A stretch of DNA of 64,000 nt, taken from assembly GCF_044788715.1 (NCBI RefSeq), contig NZ_CP173170.1, positions 2,232,001 through 2,296,000 on the forward strand, in the 5' to 3' direction. This stretch comes from Methylotuvimicrobium sp018830325. GTDB lineage: Bacteria > Pseudomonadota > Gammaproteobacteria > Methylococcales > Methylomonadaceae. Below the pieces are notes generated by a model, which saw only the letters and a list, made by a program, of their open reading frames with translations, did not search any database and was not told where the DNA came from. This document shows, one piece after another, positions 1 through 9,031 of this stretch (positions are counted from its first letter, which is position 1; every line of letters starts with the position of its first letter). Made by a program: the position numbers and the translations under genes.

Positions 1-55
1 CTTGTTGTTCGTCGATCGTGGATTGGATTTTATTCAATAGTTCGTCTTTAGTCAT
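1..55 (-). CDS. partial hypothetical protein, N-terminus only
   Basis: An ATG on the minus strand opens a frame that runs off the window edge after 18 residues, beginning MTKDELLNKIQ. It follows the YidB-like gene in the same direction after about 60 bases, so it may be the next gene of that group. Too little is visible to assign a family. The call rests only on an open frame and gene spacing. Confidence 0.35.
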   Translation of the reverse strand, partial: MTKDELLNKIQSTIDEQQ

Positions 56-116
56 TGCCGTCGTTCCCAAGAGTAGTGTTCAAGTGAATTGAGTCCTTTC
101 GAACGATCCGATAACG

Positions 117-590
117 TCAGGATTTGCGGCCGAACAATTTGCCGAATGAATCGATGGCGCCGGAGACGCCGCCGACGCTATTCAACAACTGTTCTCCAAG
201 ATCGGCAAGCGTGCCGTTTGGAGAAGCCTTGTCTATGGCGTTGGGTACTGCTTCCTGCAGTCCGTTCAACGCCGTAGATTCGCTGATGCCTAGTTGTTTG
301 GCGAATGCGGCGATTTTGTCGTGGCCGAATATTTGTTCCAACTGGTTTCCGGAAACCGGAGCGTTCTGGCCTTTGCCTAGCCACGAGGACGCGAGCTGCA
401 TTAAATCTTGGCTGCCACCGTTCTGCATGCTGGAAATAATAGAACCCAGGTTCGGTTGACCTTGTTTATTGCCGAATAATTTCGCCAACGCCCCGACGAT
501 TTCGGAGGTTTCTACTTTTCCGTCACGATCCGTGTCCAATTGCTCCTTGAATATTTGTGCACTGCTTTGAAGTAGGTAATTGATGTCCAT
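117..590 (-). CDS. YidB family (DUF937) protein with an EF-hand
   Basis: A 157-residue protein rich in Gly, Gln and Ala helices, with the DUF937/YidB-like layout (FGHDKIAAFAKQLGIS, then LNGLQEAVPNAIDK). The family has no established function. Residues 19-30 form a complete EF-hand calcium loop: D19, D21, D23, G24, V26 and E30 are all in canonical positions. No signal peptide is evident. It lies 17 bases downstream of a LysM/BON gene on the same strand, so the two are probably cotranscribed. The EF-hand suggests calcium sensing, but that is inference. Confidence 0.8.
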   Translation of the reverse strand: MDINYLLQSSAQIFKEQLDTDRDGKVETSEIVGALAKLFGNKQGQPNLGSIISSMQNGGSQDLMQLASSWLGKGQNAPVSGNQLEQIFGHDKIAAFAKQLGISESTALNGLQEAVPNAIDKASPNGTLADLGEQLLNSVGGVSGAIDSFGKLFGRKS

Positions 591-607
591 GACGGCACCA
601 CCTCGGG

Positions 608-1051
608 TTAAAGGTTTTTGGGGATTCGGATTTTCTGGCCGGGATAAATTTTATCCGGGTCTTTGATGACTTCTCGGTTGGCCTCGAATATTTTTTGATA
701 TTTCGAGCCGTTGCCGTAGGCTTTCTCGGCGATTTTCCAAAGCGTATCGCCTTTTTCGATCGTGTAAAACTGATCGTCTCCGGCGACCGTGCTGCCATCC
801 GCGATCGTCACTCCTGCGGCATCGATGGCTTCGATGCCTTGCACATTCCCTGCGATCAACACGGCTTTTTCCAGTGCTTCGGCCGAGCTTGCCTTACCGC
901 TCAGAATCGCGCGCCCGTCTTCGACTTGAACCTGTAGGTTTTCGACGCCAGGATTGTCTTCTTCGATCAGTTTTTGTATCGCGGCAGGCGCCTCGGTTTC
1001 GGAGCCGAACAGTTTTTTGCCCATATTCATTGCAAAATTGAATAAGCCCAT
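608..1051 (-). CDS. BON and LysM domain protein (Kbp/YgaU-like)
   Basis: A 147-residue protein with a BON domain (about residues 22-90) and a C-terminal LysM domain (about 96-146, starting YTIEKGDTLWKIAEKAYG and ending PGQKIRIPKNL). Length and domain order match the E. coli potassium-binding protein Kbp (formerly YgaU, 149 residues). Kbp is a cytoplasmic K+ sensor, and no signal peptide is seen here either. The start ATG is followed by the typical GLFNFAMNMGKKLF. It is the first gene of a likely pair with the YidB-like gene. Confidence 0.88.
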   Translation of the reverse strand: MGLFNFAMNMGKKLFGSETEAPAAIQKLIEEDNPGVENLQVQVEDGRAILSGKASSAEALEKAVLIAGNVQGIEAIDAAGVTIADGSTVAGDDQFYTIEKGDTLWKIAEKAYGNGSKYQKIFEANREVIKDPDKIYPGQKIRIPKNL

Positions 1052-1270
1052 GATTTAGCCTCTTTTTTGTTATGGAAATGTGGTTTGCTTACGGAACATA
1101 CCCCTGAACTTGCCAGTGGTCAACTGATTTCGGGCGTACAAAAAAATCAAGGCAGACTTTGCATTTAACATTTGGACCTTGTTGATCTAACCGACCAAGG
1201 AAAATTACTTGTGGTATCGCATGCCGACAGAGGAGATACAATTCGAATCATAACGCCAAGATTAGCCACG

Positions 1271-1717
1271 CTAGCGGGTTTGTCCGATACTCTGTTTGGC
1301 GCTTGTTGCAAGATAATCGCCGGAAGTAATACAAATGAGACCCTCGATCGGGCGGTTATAGAGATAAACCCAAGCGTTCAGTATTTGGCCTTGACCAAAC
1401 ATGACCGGTTCGATGGACCTCGCATATTCGTGGGGTCGAGAATCGCCGATGGAGCACTGCTCGTAGCGGTCGAGTGTGGTTAAGATCATTTTCGGATGAT
1501 CGGTTCGGTAGATATCGCCTAGCACTCGGTCACCGGCTTTGTTGGATTTTACGACCCCCGGATATTTCCCCAGATTAAATAATTTTCCCTGAAAATATCC
1601 AGGGCCAATCCAGTCGGCGCGTTGATTTAGCCAACGCGACATGGGGTGTCCGTGATTTTTTCTTAAGGTTCCGTACACGAATAGATAGTGTGTTTGGCGT
1701 TTTTTAAGTCGTTTCAC
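1271..1717 (-). CDS. gamma-glutamylcyclotransferase family protein
   Basis: A 148-residue protein with the GGCT-like fold signature: FVYGTLR near the N-terminus (the substrate-binding YGSL-type loop), a GxLxxLGxYPG segment, and LDRYE, whose Glu corresponds to the family's catalytic acid. This group includes YtfP/AIG2-like proteins, whose substrates are usually unknown. The only good start is GTG at 1717, directly before a basic stretch (KRLKKRQTH). It stands alone between the LysM gene and the HAD gene, with no visible operon partner. Confidence 0.8.
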   Translation of the reverse strand: MKRLKKRQTHYLFVYGTLRKNHGHPMSRWLNQRADWIGPGYFQGKLFNLGKYPGVVKSNKAGDRVLGDIYRTDHPKMILTTLDRYEQCSIGDSRPHEYARSIEPVMFGQGQILNAWVYLYNRPIEGLICITSGDYLATSAKQSIGQTR

Positions 1718-1868
1718 TTTTTGTTGTCGTTCGAATAGTACATTTTGTCGACGGCGTCTTTAAGTCAGTGATGCAGAGCAATTGCCGAGTAGCAAAATCG
1801 ACCTAACACCCCGTCACCTCCTTAGGTACTACCGAAATTTGAAGTGCGAAGGGTGCAAAAACGAAGGT

Positions 1869-2555
1869 CTACTTTTGAAAATGGTGCGTAGGGCAGTGAT
1901 CGTTACGTAAGCTAATAATCGGCCAATTCGATTGTTCAGCATAGGCTTTGAGTTTTTCATCGGGGTCGACCGCAACCGGGTTTTGCACTCGATTCAACAA
2001 AGGCAAGTCGTTGTGCGAATCACTGTAAAACCAACTGTTTGCAAGGGTTTCTCCCGAGGATGTCAGCCAGTCTTCCAATAAAGCGACCTTGCCGGCTTGG
2101 AAACAAGGCGTGCCGCTGAAATTGCCGGTATATCGCCCGTCGATGAATTCCGGGGTTGTTGCCAACAAGTGTTCGATACCGTATAGCTTGACGATAGGTT
2201 CTGTGACGAAGCGATTGGTTGCGGTAATCACCATCAAGGTATCGCCTTTGGTTTTATGTTTGTCGATCAAGGCTTGAGCCGGTTTGAGCATTAACGGTTT
2301 GATGATTTCTTCGATAAATTGTTCGCGCCATTCAAACAGTTGCCTAGGGGTATGCTCAGATAAGGGTTTTAATGAAAAGTTAAGAAATTCCACAATATCC
2401 AGACAGCCTTGTTTGTAATCGTCATAAAACTTGGCATTGGCTGCTTCATATTGGGCTTTGTCGACAATGCCTCGGTCGACTAAAAACTGTCCCCATAAAT
2501 AATCGCTGTCATCGGCGATTAAGGTGTTATCTAAATCGAAGATCGCTAAACTCAC
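1869..2555 (-). CDS. HAD-IB family phosphatase (SerB-like)
   Basis: A 228-residue HAD hydrolase. Motif I is FDLDNTL at residues 5-11 (nucleophile Asp and general acid Asp). Motif II is the Thr in VITATNRF, motif III a Lys after CFQAGK, and motif IV is SDSHNDLPLL. The helical cap between motifs I and II places it in subclass IB with phosphoserine phosphatase. Close homologues are annotated only as HAD-IB hydrolases, so the substrate (a small phosphomonoester) is not predicted further. It is divergent from rppH. Confidence 0.88.
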   Translation of the reverse strand: MSLAIFDLDNTLIADDSDYLWGQFLVDRGIVDKAQYEAANAKFYDDYKQGCLDIVEFLNFSLKPLSEHTPRQLFEWREQFIEEIIKPLMLKPAQALIDKHKTKGDTLMVITATNRFVTEPIVKLYGIEHLLATTPEFIDGRYTGNFSGTPCFQAGKVALLEDWLTSSGETLANSWFYSDSHNDLPLLNRVQNPVAVDPDEKLKAYAEQSNWPIISLRNDHCPTHHFQK

Positions 2556-2806
2556 TGCTGTAACCTATTGAAAAGTTTTAAAGGGCTTCGCGCTATAGCC
2601 TTGTTGATTGTTTTGTGGAACAATATCGCAATATTTTAAATCCCTGGTTCACTGGGCCATTCTATCACTTAGAAAAATGACGCTGTAGTTCTGCTTCGAA
2701 TTTTTGTTTTTGCCCACTAAGGTCGAAACGGGTTCGTTAGCGATTTGCAGTTTAGCGTTTCAGTAGAGAAGGCGTGGGCACCAGGCTTATATTGACAGGT
2801 TTTAAC

Positions 2807-3343
2807 ATGATTGACTCAAAAGGATACCGACCCAATGTCGGCATCATCCTTTGCAATGACGAGGGTCGCGTGTTTTGGGCTAAGCGTACGGGCGCTAATT
2901 CATGGCAGTTTCCGCAAGGAGGCATCAATGAGGGCGAGGACCCGGAGCAGGCGATGTATCGGGAGTTGTGGGAGGAGACGGGTTTGCGTTCCGAACACGT
3001 TCAGTTACTGGGCAGGACTCGATATTGGTTACGCTATCAATTGCCGGAACGTTACATGCGCAAAAACTCGTGGCCGTTATGCATAGGGCAAAAACAAATT
3101 TGGTTTATTCTTCGTTTGTTGACACAAGATTCGGAAGTGCGATTCGATTGCGGGGCCAAACCTGAATTCGACGGTTGGCGTTGGGTCGATTATTGGGAGC
3201 CGCTTAAGGATGTTGTGTATTTCAAGCGAAAAGTCTATCGCAGAGCAATGTCTGAGTTAGGCGAGATTTTGTTGGCCGATTCGGTGCCGGTCAAGGCTGA
3301 CGGCTTCTTAGCTAAGAAATGGCAGCAACAGAAATCTCGGTAA
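2807..3343 (+). CDS. rppH: RNA pyrophosphohydrolase RppH
   Basis: A Nudix hydrolase of 178 residues that removes pyrophosphate from the 5' end of triphosphorylated mRNA and so starts RNase E-dependent decay. The protein begins MIDSKGYRPNVGII as in other RppH proteins. The Nudix box spans residues 38-60 (GG..GE......RELWEETGL) with all metal-binding Glu residues. An upstream in-frame start at 2774 would add 11 unlike residues, so the ATG at 2807 is preferred. The stop is one base from the end of the convergent cpdA. Confidence 0.93.
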   Translation: MIDSKGYRPNVGIILCNDEGRVFWAKRTGANSWQFPQGGINEGEDPEQAMYRELWEETGLRSEHVQLLGRTRYWLRYQLPERYMRKNSWPLCIGQKQIWFILRLLTQDSEVRFDCGAKPEFDGWRWVDYWEPLKDVVYFKRKVYRRAMSELGEILLADSVPVKADGFLAKKWQQQKSR

Positions 3344-3344
3344 T

Positions 3345-4145
3345 TTAATATTCCGTACAGCTCCGATCGATTTCTTGCAAGATTCCCGGCAGGCGGTGAA
3401 CTTGGGTGGTGATCCGTCCGTCCGAATGCAATTCAATGGTTCGATAGCCCGGCATCAGGTCGTCTAACGTAAATCGCGAGCATAGCGGTTTGAATTGGAA
3501 GCAAGTCGATGGCGTGCCCAATATTCTTAGCGAGTTCAAGTAAATATCCATTTCTTGATGAATATGTCCGGACGTGATGCCTCTTATTTGCGGATATCGG
3601 TCCATAATCTCTAAAAACTCTTCGCAGTTTTTAATGATCATCGTGTCCATCCAGCTACTTCGGGTCGGAATACAGTGGTGATGAACCGCAATCAACGTAA
3701 AAAGATTTGGTTTTGTTTCTAGCGCATCTTCAATAAACCTCAATTCGTTTTCACTGAGGCTTCCCTCGGCTTTCCCCGGTATCTGGCTATTCAGGCAAAG
3801 CACTTGCCATTTCTCGAACTCGATATGTTTCTTACAGCTGATGTTGTCTTGGTTTAGCCATTGCTGCATTAAAGGATAATCGTCGTGATTGCCCGGAAGG
3901 CATAGTGTGTCGACTGCTAATGTGTGTAGTTGACCGAAAATTCTTTGATAAGCTTCAGGGCAGGGGTCCTGAGTTAAATCGCCGGTAACTAATACCAAAT
4001 CGTAATGTGTGTTCGTTTGCCGCACATGTTGCAATACGGCCTCGAAATAAAATTCGGTGTCGACTCCTAGCATTTTTTCGCCGGGGCTCGGAAGAATATG
4101 CAGGTCGGTTAATTGTAATAGCGATAACGTGCCTTGAGTGCTCAT
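3345..4145 (-). CDS. cpdA: 3',5'-cyclic-AMP phosphodiesterase CpdA
   Basis: A 266-residue class III cyclic nucleotide phosphodiesterase of the calcineurin-like metallophosphatase fold. The metal-binding motifs appear in order: QLTDLHI (D14, H16), VTGDLTQD, LPGNHDDY, VHHHCIP and SGHIHQE. CpdA hydrolyses cAMP to AMP in the cytoplasm and so tunes CRP signalling. It starts 10 bases after the argA stop on the same strand and is probably translated from an ilvD-argA-cpdA transcript. It ends tail-to-tail with rppH. Confidence 0.9.
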   Translation of the reverse strand: MSTQGTLSLLQLTDLHILPSPGEKMLGVDTEFYFEAVLQHVRQTNTHYDLVLVTGDLTQDPCPEAYQRIFGQLHTLAVDTLCLPGNHDDYPLMQQWLNQDNISCKKHIEFEKWQVLCLNSQIPGKAEGSLSENELRFIEDALETKPNLFTLIAVHHHCIPTRSSWMDTMIIKNCEEFLEIMDRYPQIRGITSGHIHQEMDIYLNSLRILGTPSTCFQFKPLCSRFTLDDLMPGYRTIELHSDGRITTQVHRLPGILQEIDRSCTEY

Positions 4146-4155
4146 GGATATTAAT

Positions 4156-5493
4156 TCAGATGGATTTGCACAATATTTTAGAGTTACGCTGTGGATTGTA
4201 GATCGATTTCAGCTGTTCGGGCAGCGTTTCGACTGCGGTTGGTGCAAATCCGCGCTCTAAGAACCAATGGCTGGTTTGCGTCGTGAGCGCAAAAATTTGC
4301 TGCATGCCTAGCATTTTAGCTTTATGTTGCAAATGCTCTAATAATCGACCGGCTCTAGCTGAGCCTCGGTAATCTGGATGTACGGCCAGACAGGCGATCA
4401 TGCCGGCGTGTTCGCTTTCGATCGAATGCAGTGCGGTACAGCCGATAATTAGACCGTCCCGTTCGATAATAATATAGTCTCCGATCTCCATTTCCAGTTT
4501 TTCCCGCGAACGTTTAACTAGGATACCTTGTTCTTCTAAAGGTATGATGAGTTCTAAGATACCGCCGATATCGTTTAATGTTGCTTGGCGCAGTTCTTCA
4601 TAAGGTGTTGAGCTAATTAATGTGCCCGTGCCGTCTCTGCTGAATAATTCCAAAAGCAGACCGCCGTCTTGATGGCGATTAACAAGATGCACACGTTCAA
4701 CGCCGGATTGGCAGCCATGGATCGCAGCTTGTAAAGGCAGGCTAATTGATTGTTCTATGCCTGGAAAGCGCTCAATAAATTGTTGGGTTTCGACGGTTGT
4801 CATTTGCTGAATCTTGTCGCCGCTTTCAGGATGATTGATGCTTTGTTCGGTGAGCAATAACAGTTTTTCTGCTTTTAAGGCGATCGCAATTTCGGTTGCT
4901 ACTTTTTCTGCCGACAAATTGAATGCCTCGCCGCTCGGTGAATAACCGACCGGCGAGATTAAAACAACGGAATTCATGTCCAGTTGTTGATGGATGGCTT
5001 GGCTATCGATTCTGCGTACTTCGCCGGTATGGCCGTAATCGACGCCGTCGATTACGCCGATTGGCTTTGCGATGACGAAATTACCCGATACGACGCGAAT
5101 TTTGGCGCCGGCCATCGGCGAGTTGGCTAGTCCCATCGATAAGAGCGCTTCGATTTCAACCCGGACGAGGCCGGCAGCTTCTTTTACGCATTGTAGAGCC
5201 AATTCGTCGGTGACTCGGAGATTCTTATGAAAACGGGGGGCGATGTTTTGTTTGCGTAGGCAGGTATCGATTTGAGGGCGAATACCATGTACAAGAACTA
5301 GTCGTATCCCCAGGCTGTTGAGCAGCGCAAAATCATGCACATGATGCGCGAACCCCGAGTCATAGACTGCCTCGCCGCCGAATGAAACGACAAAGGTGCG
5401 GTTCCGATGGGCGTGTATATAAGGAGAGGAGTCTCTGAACCAGTTGACAAAATCGTGGTTCAGAGACAAGGCCGGTAAATTAGAATCGGTCAC
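4156..5493 (-). CDS. argA: amino-acid N-acetyltransferase (N-acetylglutamate synthase)
   Basis: A 445-residue protein that acetylates glutamate with acetyl-CoA, the first step of arginine synthesis. Residues about 25-290 form an amino acid kinase-like domain (VVSFGGEAVYDSGF, RLVLVHGIRPQI), which in this family binds arginine for feedback inhibition. Residues about 300-445 are a GNAT acetyltransferase domain (CLAVHPDYRGSARAGRLL). The length matches E. coli ArgA (443). It lies 32 bases after ilvD and 10 before cpdA on the same strand. Confidence 0.93.
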   Translation of the reverse strand: MTDSNLPALSLNHDFVNWFRDSSPYIHAHRNRTFVVSFGGEAVYDSGFAHHVHDFALLNSLGIRLVLVHGIRPQIDTCLRKQNIAPRFHKNLRVTDELALQCVKEAAGLVRVEIEALLSMGLANSPMAGAKIRVVSGNFVIAKPIGVIDGVDYGHTGEVRRIDSQAIHQQLDMNSVVLISPVGYSPSGEAFNLSAEKVATEIAIALKAEKLLLLTEQSINHPESGDKIQQMTTVETQQFIERFPGIEQSISLPLQAAIHGCQSGVERVHLVNRHQDGGLLLELFSRDGTGTLISSTPYEELRQATLNDIGGILELIIPLEEQGILVKRSREKLEMEIGDYIIIERDGLIIGCTALHSIESEHAGMIACLAVHPDYRGSARAGRLLEHLQHKAKMLGMQQIFALTTQTSHWFLERGFAPTAVETLPEQLKSIYNPQRNSKILCKSI

Positions 5494-5525
5494 AAAAAGC
5501 TGACTCGGTCAATTTTTTTCCGCGA

Positions 5526-7223
5526 TCAATCTAAATTGTCGGTGACGGCACCTTTCGAAGCCGAACTGGTCAATTTGGCAAATTTCGCCAATACGCCGCG
5601 CGTGTATTTAGGGGCCGGTTGTTGCCATTTTTCCATGCGGCGGTTCATTTCGTGCTCGTTGATGTGCAGCGTCAATTCGTTGTTTTCAGCATCGATAGTA
5701 ATGGAATCGCCGTCTTGTACGATGGCTAGCGGGCCGCCGGTGTAGGCTTCAGGGGTAATATGTCCGACCACGAAGCCGTGCGTGCCGCCTGAAAAGCGAC
5801 CGTCGGTGATCAATGCGACGTCTTTGCCTAGCCCTTTGCCCATGACAGCCGAAGTTGGCGACAACATTTCGCGCATACCGGGGCCGCCTTTCGGGCCTTC
5901 GTAACGAATCACGATGACGTCGCCTTTGATGATGTCGCCGTTCAAAATGCTTTGCAATGCCTGCTCTTCGGCATCGAATACTTTCGCTTTGCCGGTAAAC
6001 AATAAACCTTCCTTACCGGTGATTTTCGCGACCGAGCCTTCCGGAGCCAGATTGCCGTATAAAACGACCAAGTGACTGTCTTTTTTAATTGGGTTGTCGA
6101 AGGAGTGGATCATGTCCTGGCCTTCAGGATACGGTTGTACGTTGGCAAGGTTCTCGGCCAGCGTTTTGCCGGTGACAGTCAAGCAATCACCGTGCAGTAA
6201 ACCGCGGTCCAGTAGGGCTTTCATCAATGGCTGAATGCCGCCGATTTCAATCAGCTCGGCCATTTGATATTGTCCGCTCGGCTTCAGGTCGGCCAGCATC
6301 GGAACGTTTTTGCCGATGCGGGTGAAATCGTCTAGCGTGATGTCAACACCGGTTGTATTGGCCATCGCAATCAAATGTAGCACCGAATTGGTCGAGCCGC
6401 CGAGTGCGATAACGACGGTGATCGCATTTTCGAATGCTGCCTTGGTCATGATGTCGCGCGGTTTGATGTCTTTAGCGAGCAATTCGAGAACAGCCGCGCC
6501 GGCGCGTTCGCAGTCGAGGCGTTTGTCTTCGGAAACCGCGGCTTGCGCTGAGCTGTTCGGTAAGCTCATGCCCAGAGCTTCGATTGCCGAGGCCATCGTG
6601 TTTGCTGTGTACATACCGCCGCAGGAGCCCGCGCCGGGTATCGCTTTCGCTTCGATTTGAGCAAGTTCTTCGTCGTCGATTTTATTGTTCGCGCGAGCGC
6701 CGACCGCTTCGAAAACTGAGACGACATCGAGTTTTTTATCTTTATGGCATCCCGGCAGAATCGTACCGCCGTAAACGAAGATGGCAGGACGGTTTAGGCG
6801 CGATAATGCGATCATGCAGCCGGGCATGTTTTTATCGCAGCCGCCGATCGCGACGACGCCGTCGAAGCCTTGACAGCCGACCACGGTTTCAATCGAGTCG
6901 GCAATGACTTCACGGGAAACCAGCGAGTATTTCATGCCTTCGGTGCCCATCGAAATACCGTCGGAGATCGTGATGGTATTGAAAATAACTGCTTTGCCGC
7001 CGGAATTATCGATGCCTCGAGCTGCATCGTCGGCAAGTCGATTAATATGCATGTTACAGGGAGTTACCATGCTCCAAGTTGAAGCGACGCCGATTTGTGG
7101 TTTTTTGAAGTCTTCATTTTTAAAGCCAACGGCATGCAGCATTGCGCGGCTTGGCGCTCGCTCCATGCCGTCAACGACTTGTGATGAAAAGCGTCTTGCG
7201 GATTTGTCACCTGAATTTGCCAT
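5526..7223 (-). CDS. ilvD: dihydroxy-acid dehydratase
   Basis: A 565-residue iron-sulfur dehydratase that converts 2,3-dihydroxy-isovalerate and its methyl homologue to the 2-keto acids of valine and isoleucine synthesis. Visible motifs are the CDKNMPGC cluster ligands, TPCNMHI, GAGSCGGMYTANTM and the C-terminal TDGRFSGGTHGFVVGHI. The start is placed at ATG 7223 (MANSGDKSARR) because AGGA lies 6 bases upstream. A TTG at 7244 is in frame but lacks a ribosome site. It is the first gene of a probable ilvD-argA-cpdA unit. An 18-bp palindrome lies about 80 bases upstream. Confidence 0.94.
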   Translation of the reverse strand: MANSGDKSARRFSSQVVDGMERAPSRAMLHAVGFKNEDFKKPQIGVASTWSMVTPCNMHINRLADDAARGIDNSGGKAVIFNTITISDGISMGTEGMKYSLVSREVIADSIETVVGCQGFDGVVAIGGCDKNMPGCMIALSRLNRPAIFVYGGTILPGCHKDKKLDVVSVFEAVGARANNKIDDEELAQIEAKAIPGAGSCGGMYTANTMASAIEALGMSLPNSSAQAAVSEDKRLDCERAGAAVLELLAKDIKPRDIMTKAAFENAITVVIALGGSTNSVLHLIAMANTTGVDITLDDFTRIGKNVPMLADLKPSGQYQMAELIEIGGIQPLMKALLDRGLLHGDCLTVTGKTLAENLANVQPYPEGQDMIHSFDNPIKKDSHLVVLYGNLAPEGSVAKITGKEGLLFTGKAKVFDAEEQALQSILNGDIIKGDVIVIRYEGPKGGPGMREMLSPTSAVMGKGLGKDVALITDGRFSGGTHGFVVGHITPEAYTGGPLAIVQDGDSITIDAENNELTLHINEHEMNRRMEKWQQPAPKYTRGVLAKFAKLTSSASKGAVTDNLD

Positions 7224-7303
7224 CTGAATTCCTAATGTGTTCAATTGTTAATAGTAGACTGGGGGGTATCAAGTTGAAGCGGTTCCTTAGGATTGCGCGA
7301 AAA

Positions 7304-7321
7304 ATAACTTCCGGAAGTTAT
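7304..7321. repeat. 18-bp perfect palindrome upstream of ilvD
   Basis: ATAACTTCCGGAAGTTAT reads the same on both strands. It lies between the stop of the SH3-domain gene and the start of ilvD, where an operator of ilvD could be. It has no T-tract and so does not look like a terminator. Confidence 0.5.
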
Positions 7322-7416
7322 GAGCTTTTTCGAAGATTCGGTTACTTGCCCCAGTCCTATCCCGGGGGCATTTGCTCAAGTAATTATGTGCGCGCACTTA
7401 CTTTCATCTCCAATCT

Positions 7417-8073
7417 TTAAAACGTATCCCAACTACTGGTTCGTCGTCCTAGGCTTAGTTTCGGTAATATAAAACCGAGTAAAACGCCTCCTAATGCGAG
7501 TATTCCGCCATAGAGAAACCAGTCTTGATGAGCGTTATCGCGTAAGGCTTGGTTTTCTCGTTTAAGTTGCTGTAACTCGCGTTCGGCTGAAACGACGCGT
7601 TCTTGAAATTGATCGCGTTGGTTTTTAATGTCGATAGCGCTTGACGAAATTTGTTTTATTTCGGCAAGTTCCATCATCAATTGGTTGCGTTCGGCCATTA
7701 ATGTCTCGCTAGATTTAACGGTCTCTTGCAATGAAGTTAACTCGGATTTCAGTCCGGCATTATCATTTTGAAGTTGTTCGATTTTTTTATTTGCTTGTTC
7801 AAGTAGATGGCTGTCGGGCGGCGAGGTTTTTAAAAAACGAGTTAAAATGTAGCCTTCGATACCTTTATTTGTTCTAACATAAGAATAACCGGAGCTGAGG
7901 TCTTCGATCAGTGTCAACGGCGTGCCGGAGCGAAGCATTCGCAAAATTTTACTGCGTTCGTTCTCGGCGACTCTGAGTGTTAATTCTAGGTCGTCAGTGA
8001 CATAAACGGTTTTAGCTTGGGCAGCATTGATAACAATTGCGGAGAGAATGATAGCGTATACTAATTTTTTCAC
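7417..8073 (-). CDS. SH3 domain protein (YgiM/TIGR04211-like)
   Basis: A 218-residue envelope protein. Residues 1-20 are a signal peptide (MKKLVYAIILSAIVINAAQA). Residues about 22-85 are a bacterial SH3 domain (LELTLR..., then GYSYVRTNKGIEGYILTRFL). Residues about 92-180 form a long coiled coil. A transmembrane helix lies near 186-206, followed by a short basic tail. This is the arrangement of the uncharacterised YgiM group. It is 55 bases downstream of argF on the same strand, and nothing in its sequence links it to arginine synthesis. Confidence 0.85.
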   Translation of the reverse strand: MKKLVYAIILSAIVINAAQAKTVYVTDDLELTLRVAENERSKILRMLRSGTPLTLIEDLSSGYSYVRTNKGIEGYILTRFLKTSPPDSHLLEQANKKIEQLQNDNAGLKSELTSLQETVKSSETLMAERNQLMMELAEIKQISSSAIDIKNQRDQFQERVVSAERELQQLKRENQALRDNAHQDWFLYGGILALGGVLLGFILPKLSLGRRTSSWDTF

Positions 8074-8128
8074 GTGTATCCTTGATGCAGGCAGGGTTGC
8101 ATTATTTGTATTAGGAGTCGGTCAAATT

Positions 8129-9031
8129 TTACTTGTCACTCATTAATAATTCCAGCAAAGCCTTTTGTGCGTGTAGACGATTTTCCGCTTCGGGGAAGAC
8201 AACACTTTGAGGGCCGTCGATGACTTCGGCAGCGACTTCCTCGTTTCGATGTGCGGGGAGGCAATGCATGAAAAGCGCGTCTTGGTTTGCAGTATTCATG
8301 ACTCGTTCGCTGACTTGATAATCCTTGAAAGCTATTTCGCGTTGTTTTTGCTCTTCTTCGTGGCCCATGCTGGCCCATACGTCGGTAACAATCAAGTCTG
8401 AAGCTTCTGCCGCTTCTTCGGGAGAATTAAAAAACTCAATGTGTGACCGTCCGGTTTCTACTATTGCCGGGGTCGGCTCATAGCCCCGTGGGCAGGCAAT
8501 ATGTAATTTAAAATTCAATAACTTTGCAGCGTTTATATAGGAGTGACACATATTATTGCCGTCACCAATCCAGGTAACGGTTTTGCCTTCTATGTCGCCG
8601 CGATATTCGAAATAAGTTTGCATATCGGCAAGTAGTTGGCAAGGGTGTAGAAGATCGGTAAGGCCGTTGATGACCGGTACGCTGGAATATCTTGCGATCG
8701 TTGTGACCGTTTCGTGTTTAAACGTTCTCAACATCATGCCGTCGACCATGCTTGAAATGACTTTTGCGCTGTCTTGCAAAGGTTCGCCGCGGCCGAGTTG
8801 CGTGTCCCGCGGCGATAGAAATAAAGCCGAACCGCCTAAATGAATCATGCCGGTTTCGAACGAGATACGAGTTCGTGTCGAGGATTTTTCAAAAATCATG
8901 GCAAGAACCTTACCCTTCAACGGTTGATAGTTCGGGTCACGATATTTTTTTAGCTCGATTGCCCGATCGATTAAGGTTCGAAATTCGGTCGAAGTTAGAT
9001 CATTTAGGCTAATAAAGTGTCTAGGGTTCAT
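8129..9031 (-). CDS. argF: ornithine carbamoyltransferase
   Basis: A 300-residue transcarbamylase forming citrulline from ornithine and carbamoyl phosphate. The carbamoyl phosphate loop STRTR is at residues 51-55, HPCQ at 129-132, and the ornithine-binding HCLPAHR near 257. Its start overlaps the end of argD by 11 bases, so the two genes are translationally coupled. Its substrate carbamoyl phosphate is made by carAB about 8 kb away. Confidence 0.95.
   Translation of the reverse strand: MNPRHFISLNDLTSTEFRTLIDRAIELKKYRDPNYQPLKGKVLAMIFEKSSTRTRISFETGMIHLGGSALFLSPRDTQLGRGEPLQDSAKVISSMVDGMMLRTFKHETVTTIARYSSVPVINGLTDLLHPCQLLADMQTYFEYRGDIEGKTVTWIGDGNNMCHSYINAAKLLNFKLHIACPRGYEPTPAIVETGRSHIEFFNSPEEAAEASDLIVTDVWASMGHEEEQKQREIAFKDYQVSERVMNTANQDALFMHCLPAHRNEEVAAEVIDGPQSVVFPEAENRLHAQKALLELLMSDK

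Noticed and set aside
1172..1483. plus-strand frame opposite the gamma-glutamylcyclotransferase gene
   Set aside because: It overlaps a gene with clear family motifs on the other strand and has no recognisable features.
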